A stretch of DNA of 45,210 nucleotides, from assembly GCA_963621995.1 (NCBI GenBank), contig CAVFFZ010000009.1, positions 1-45,210 of the forward strand, written 5' to 3'. The translations under genes and the position numbers were made by a program. The stretch comes from UMGS1663 sp963621995. Its GTDB lineage: Bacteria; Bacillota; Clostridia; TANB77; CAG-508. Positions 41,759 through 45,210 of this stretch are shown here, piece after piece. The notes under the pieces are model-generated. The model saw only the letters and a program-made list of their open reading frames with translations, was not told the DNA's origin and did no database searches. The stretch's first letter is position 1. Each line of letters starts with the position of its first letter.

Positions 41759-44491
41759 TTATTCGTCTTTTGTTGTATTTATTCTTAATAATTTAAATAT
41801 TTCTACTATAACAATTGGTGCAAATACAAGCGCTATTGTTTCAATTATATTAGCTGTTGGTAAAACTGGTATACTAAATACTCCTCTTAAGAATGGTACA
41901 AATAGTATTACTAACATAAGTGCTGCTGACACTGCAATTGCTAATAATAAATATTTATTACTTAAAGCTTTTGTTTTAAATATTGATTTTTTGTTATTTC
42001 TTACATTAAATACATGAACAAGTTCTGATAGTGCTAAAACTGTAAATGCCATTGTTTGACCTATTTCGACTTTTATTTCTTGCACACTTAATCCTTCTAT
42101 TTGTGGAAGTTCAGCCTCTGGTGTAGCTAATCCTATAATAAATGCTGCAAGTGTTAACATACCTATCATTATTCCTTGGTATATTACTCTCCATGTCATT
42201 CCTTTTGTAAATATTCCCTTTCCACTTTTTAAAGGCTTTCTTTCCATTATATCTTCCTCTGCTGGATCTATCGCTAATGCTAAAGCTGGAAGTGAATCTG
42301 TTACTAAATTTATCCATAATATATGAATTGGAAGTAATGGAACTATTAAGCTAACATCTATTCCAAATTTGCTTGAAAGCCATGGTGTAATTAATATTGC
42401 TACGAATAAAACAATAATTTCTCCTACATTACTAGATAATAGATATTGTATTGCTTTTAATATATTGTCATATATACGTCTTCCTTCTTCTACTGCTGAT
42501 ACTACTGTTGCAAAGTTATCATCTGTTAGGATAACATCTGAAGCTTCCTTTGCAACATCTGTTCCTACCATTCCCATGCTACATCCAATATCTGCTGTTT
42601 TTAGTGCTGGTGCATCATTTACACCATCACCTGTCATTGCAACTATTTCTCCATTTTTTTGCCATGCTTTTACTATTCTTACTTTATGTTCTGGTGATAC
42701 TCTTGCATATACACTATATTTTCTAACATTTTTTTCTAATTCTTCTTGGCTCATTTCTTCAAGTTCTGCACCTGTTATTGCTTCTTCATCATTTTCTAAA
42801 ATGCCTAATTGTCTTGCTATTGCTATTGCTGTTATTTTATGGTCTCCTGTAATCATAACTGTTTTTATTCCTGCAGTTTTACATTTTTCCACTGCTTTTC
42901 TTGCTTCTTCTCTTGGTGGATCTATCATTCCAACCATTCCAACAAATATTAAGTCATTTTCTATGTTTTTCATTTCTTCTTTTGTTGGCATGTGATCTAT
43001 TTCTTTATACGCCATTCCAAGTACTCTTAAAGCATCTTGTGCCATTGCTTCGTTATTTCTAGCTATTGTTTCTTTATATTCTTCTAGGTTGTTTTCTATT
43101 TTTCCATCTAAAATATAGGTTTTACATCTTGCAAGTAATTCGTCTATTCCACCTTTTGTATAAATAAAATATGTTTCTCCAACTTTATGAACTGTTGTCA
43201 TTAATTTTCTATCTGAGTCAAATGGTATTTCTTCCACTCTTGGATACTCTTCATATAAAGCTGGTTGGAAGTCTAACTCAAATCCCATGTCTACTAATGC
43301 TGTTTCTGTTGGATCTCCTGTTAAAGTATTGTCTGAAGCTACTTTTGTATCATTGCAAAGCATGCTTATATATACTAATTTCTTCAATTCTTCATTGTTA
43401 TTATTTACTTTTGCATTTTCTACATTTTGTAGAATGTCATCATAAAATACTTTTTGTACTGTCATTTTGTTTTGTGTTAATGTTCCTGTTTTGTCTGAAC
43501 ATATAACTGTTGCACTACCCAATGTTTCTACTGCTGGAAGTTTTTTTACAATAGCATTCTTCTTTACCATTCTTTGAACGCCAATTGCTAAAACTATTGT
43601 TGAAACTGCTGCCAATCCCTCTGGTATAGCTGCTACTGCTAAACTTACGGCTGTCATAAACATTTCTAGTGCATCTTTTCCTATAGCTATTCCTATAATA
43701 AAAATAACTATACATATAAGGACTGCTGCTATTCCTAATGTTTTTCCTAATTTATTTAATTTTTCTTGAAGTGGTGTATCTGTACTTTCTGCACTAGTTA
43801 TTATCTCTGCTATTTTACCTACTTCTGTATTCATTCCAGTCGCTACTACTATTGCTTTTCCTCTGCCATAAGTAATTAAACTAGATGAAAATAGCATATT
43901 ACTTCTATCACCAATACCTATTTTTTCTTCTTCAATAGTATCTATATTTTTCTCTACTGGAACAGATTCTCCTGTTAATGAAGATTCTTGAACTTTTAAA
44001 TTTACTCCTTCACAAATTCTTAAATCTGCTGGTATATAATCTCCTGTATCTAGTATAACTATATCTCCTGGCACTAGTTCTTTTGAGGGTAATACTTCCA
44101 TTTTTCCATTTCTTATTACTTTTGCTGCATGAGAACTTAATTTTTGCAAAGCCTCTAAAGATTTTTCCGCCTTGTTTTCTTGTGCTACACCTATTATCGC
44201 ATTCACTATTACAACTATTAAAATTATAATTGTATCTGTAATTCCTTCTCCTTGTGCAATTCCTACAGCACCTGAAATTATTGCTGCAATAATTAAAATT
44301 ATAATCATGAAATCTTTAAATTGCTCTAAAAATTTAATTATTAAGCTTTTCTTTTTCTTTGCTTTTAACTCATTTAAGCCATATTTTTCTTTTGCTTTCT
44401 CTACTTGTTCTTTGTTTAATCCATTTTCAATACTTGTTTTTAACTCTTTTTCTGTTTGTTCAATACTTTTGTTAAACCAATTTTCTTCCAT
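41759..44491 (-). CDS. P2A-type calcium/manganese-transporting P-type ATPase
   Basis: A 910-residue cation pump. The actuator motif is SLTGESVPVE, and phosphorylation is at Asp333 in ICSDKTGTLTQNKM. The nucleotide domain has the KGGIDELLARC region, and the hinge is TGDGVNDAPALKTADIG. Transport-site residues match the SERCA class: AAIPEGL in TM4, SSNVGEI in TM5 and NLVTDSLP in TM6. Ten membrane helices are expected. Sequence alone suggests Ca2+, but the leader carries a yybP-ykoY Mn2+ riboswitch, as with Lactococcus YoaB and pneumococcal MgtA, so Mn2+ efflux is likely a main role. GGAG lies 9 bases before the ATG. Confidence 0.95.
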   Translation of the reverse strand: MEENWFNKSIEQTEKELKTSIENGLNKEQVEKAKEKYGLNELKAKKKKSLIIKFLEQFKDFMIIILIIAAIISGAVGIAQGEGITDTIIILIVVIVNAIIGVAQENKAEKSLEALQKLSSHAAKVIRNGKMEVLPSKELVPGDIVILDTGDYIPADLRICEGVNLKVQESSLTGESVPVEKNIDTIEEEKIGIGDRSNMLFSSSLITYGRGKAIVVATGMNTEVGKIAEIITSAESTDTPLQEKLNKLGKTLGIAAVLICIVIFIIGIAIGKDALEMFMTAVSLAVAAIPEGLAAVSTIVLAIGVQRMVKKNAIVKKLPAVETLGSATVICSDKTGTLTQNKMTVQKVFYDDILQNVENAKVNNNNEELKKLVYISMLCNDTKVASDNTLTGDPTETALVDMGFELDFQPALYEEYPRVEEIPFDSDRKLMTTVHKVGETYFIYTKGGIDELLARCKTYILDGKIENNLEEYKETIARNNEAMAQDALRVLGMAYKEIDHMPTKEEMKNIENDLIFVGMVGMIDPPREEARKAVEKCKTAGIKTVMITGDHKITAIAIARQLGILENDEEAITGAELEEMSQEELEKNVRKYSVYARVSPEHKVRIVKAWQKNGEIVAMTGDGVNDAPALKTADIGCSMGMVGTDVAKEASDVILTDDNFATVVSAVEEGRRIYDNILKAIQYLLSSNVGEIIVLFVAILITPWLSSKFGIDVSLIVPLLPIHILWINLVTDSLPALALAIDPAEEDIMERKPLKSGKGIFTKGMTWRVIYQGIMIGMLTLAAFIIGLATPEAELPQIEGLSVQEIKVEIGQTMAFTVLALSELVHVFNVRNNKKSIFKTKALSNKYLLLAIAVSAALMLVILFVPFLRGVFSIPVLPTANIIETIALVFAPIVIVEIFKLLRINTTKDE

Positions 44492-44509
44492 TTTTTATTT
44501 CTCCTTTTT

Positions 44510-44538
44510 GACACAAAAAGGACTTTTCCTTTTGTGTC
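44510..44538. other. Leader hairpin just before the P-type ATPase start
   Basis: Arms GACACAAAAAGGA (44510-44522) and TCCTTTTGTGTC (44527-44538) with one bulge. On the minus strand it is followed by AAAAAGGAG, not T, so it is not a terminator for this gene. It sits right against the ribosome site. Confidence 0.7.
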
Positions 44539-44633
44539 ATCTAATTTTATTTTTCCCATTTTTTTGTTTAATAGCCTATTTTTCTAAAAATACCAGTCCA
44601 TTTTTTGATACTTGGTAAGAAATTATTTTTTTA

Positions 44634-44705
44634 ATAAAAGAACAAAAGATGCATGATTAATATTTTTAGACATTTTAAAAAACTTTTCATGCCTCGTCTT
44701 TGTTC
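44634..44705 (-). terminator. Expression-platform terminator of the manganese riboswitch
   Basis: Arms 44687-44705 and 44640-44656 (GAACAAAGACGAGGCATGA against TCATGCATCTTTTGTTC) with internal mismatches. A TTTTATT run follows on the minus strand. It lies between the aptamer and the ATPase gene. Confidence 0.7.
44636..44676 (-). repeat. 41-base dispersed sequence, copy B
   Basis: It matches 7314-7354 at 39 of 41 positions. Here it forms the loop and 3' arm of the riboswitch terminator. Confidence 0.85.
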
Positions 44706-44841
44706 ACACGCCAAATTTTATGTAATAAAATTTGTGTGGAATGTTTAGCGAAACATTTTTATATTCTATGGAAGTTTTGGGGACTTTCCTAAAATATAAA
44801 AAAATAAAACTTCTAAAGAAAACACTACATTTACATGTACT

Positions 44842-44940
44842 CCTTTCTTTAAAAGTCTTGCTTACCTTAAAGGTTACTAACCATGCATTTTCTGCCGAGA
44901 TGTTGATTAGTAGTTTCTAAGCTACTCCCCTTTAAATTCT
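44842..44940 (-). promoter_or_regulatory. yybP-ykoY manganese riboswitch aptamer
   Basis: The minus-strand RNA has the L1 motif AAAGGGGAGTAGC (about 44921-44933) and the L3 motif AGCAAGAC (about 44855-44863), the two loops that hold Mn2+. P2 is GTAG/CTAC, P3 is ACTAATCA/TGGTTAGT and P4 is ACCTT/AGGT, giving the four-way-junction layout. It lies about 350 bases before the ATPase start, in a leader with several hairpins including ATGTTT-CGCT-AAACAT and CACAC...GTGTG. Confidence 0.9.
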
Positions 44941-44945
44941 TGTTT

Positions 44946-44974
44946 ATTTTATCATTTGTTTTTTATTTTTGCAA
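44946..44974 (-). promoter_or_regulatory. Promoter of the riboswitch-ATPase transcript
   Basis: TTGCAA (44969-44974), a 17-base spacer and TAAAAT (44946-44951), just upstream of the aptamer. Confidence 0.7.
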
Positions 44975-44995
44975 GTCATTTTTGTTATTTTTTAC

Positions 44996-45024
44996 TTGAA
45001 AGTATTTTTTATATGTTATATAAT
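44996..45024 (+). promoter_or_regulatory. Promoter of tRNA-Gly
   Basis: TTGAAA (44996-45001), a 17-base spacer and TATAAT (45019-45024), 16 bases before the tRNA. Confidence 0.8.
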
Positions 45025-45040
45025 GTGTTTAGTTACATTT

Positions 45041-45114
<74 letters not shown>

Positions 45115-45152
45115 TAAGATAAAATCGTCGCACCAATGTGACGTTAATGATT

Positions 45153-45180
45153 AAATCAACTAGAAATAGTTGATTTTTTT
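45153..45180 (+). terminator. Intrinsic terminator after tRNA-Gly
   Basis: 10-bp arms AAATCAACTA and TAGTTGATTT with a GAAA tetraloop and a T-run. An imperfect CGTCGCAC/GTGACG hairpin lies between it and the tRNA. Confidence 0.92.
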
Positions 45181-45210
45181 GTGCGTTATTGCAAAGAAAG
45201 GTGTGATGTG

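Noticed and set aside
41549..41788. Plus-strand frame ending in a hydrophobic RRVFIVAVGLILFVFCCIYS stretch
   Set aside because: It overlaps the starts and ends of two solid minus-strand genes and a promoter; the hydrophobic run is explained by antisense AT-rich sequence.
44510..44538. Terminator for the ATPase leader
   Set aside because: The minus-strand stem is followed by A-rich sequence and the ribosome site rather than T residues.

Overview
The window looks like chromosome of an AT-rich, low-GC Gram-positive bacterium of the class Clostridia, most likely an uncultured gut lineage. The evidence is strong AT bias, purine-rich GGAGG ribosome sites, near-consensus sigma-A promoters, a T-box on thrS, RqcP, YlmH, a sortase-type surface protein and Clostridia-type heterodimeric ABC exporters. 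No species can be named from the sequence alone. Nearly all genes lie on the minus strand; the plus strand carries two tRNAs and four short or accessory genes.

Region 1 to 6.8 kb is an envelope module. It holds a truncated pseudopilin gene (cut by the window edge) behind a leader with a (GT)13 microsatellite. Next comes a signalling and transport cluster: response regulator, histidine kinase, FtsX-type permease, ATPase, a small anchored Pro/Gly-rich protein and an anchored beta-helix surface protein. The regulator gene and the permease operon have the same promoter architecture, TTCAAT-N5-TTCAAT-N10-TATAYT, which is the likely binding site of the response regulator. Region 6.8 to 9 kb has small accessory genes (a four-helix protein, an orphan DUF1064 nuclease, a 61-residue protein) and an rRNA m5C methyltransferase. 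Region 9 to 13.3 kb encodes a heterodimeric ABC exporter with one degenerate ATP site; the two genes are separated by a 28-bp perfect inverted repeat.

Region 13.5 to 39.5 kb is mostly housekeeping. Translation and ribosome genes are rqcP, thrS with a T-box leader, rlmB, lepA and ylmH. Metabolic and wall genes are dxs, a SEC59/VTE5-type lipid kinase, eno and murI. Proteostasis genes are tig-clpP-clpX. Replication is represented by dnaE. Mixed in are PHP and Ppx/GppA-like proteins, a VWA surface protein with an IPQTG sorting signal, a ComEC-like metallo-beta-lactamase with a DUF3006 partner, tRNA-Gln(CTG), and a decayed M48-type metallopeptidase fragment.

The most interesting locus is at 39.96 to 40.87 kb, minus strand. 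A perfect TTGACA-N17-TATAAT promoter drives a short non-coding RNA. The RNA has two 5' hairpins, then two exact tandem copies of a 52-nt unit, each able to form interleaved (pseudoknot) pairings and each bordered by the same AAAAAUC linker, then an intrinsic terminator. Directly downstream is a 209-residue protein resembling PBECR4-type (barnase/EndoU/colicin/RelE-like) nucleases. This is the layout of type III toxin-antitoxin loci, but with a protein family not among the classic ToxN/TenpN/CptN toxins. It is proposed here as a candidate new type III-like system.

The right end (41.7 to 45.2 kb) has a P2A-type P-type ATPase behind a yybP-ykoY manganese riboswitch with its own promoter and terminator, pointing to Mn2+ (and/or Ca2+) export, and a divergent tRNA-Gly(TCC).
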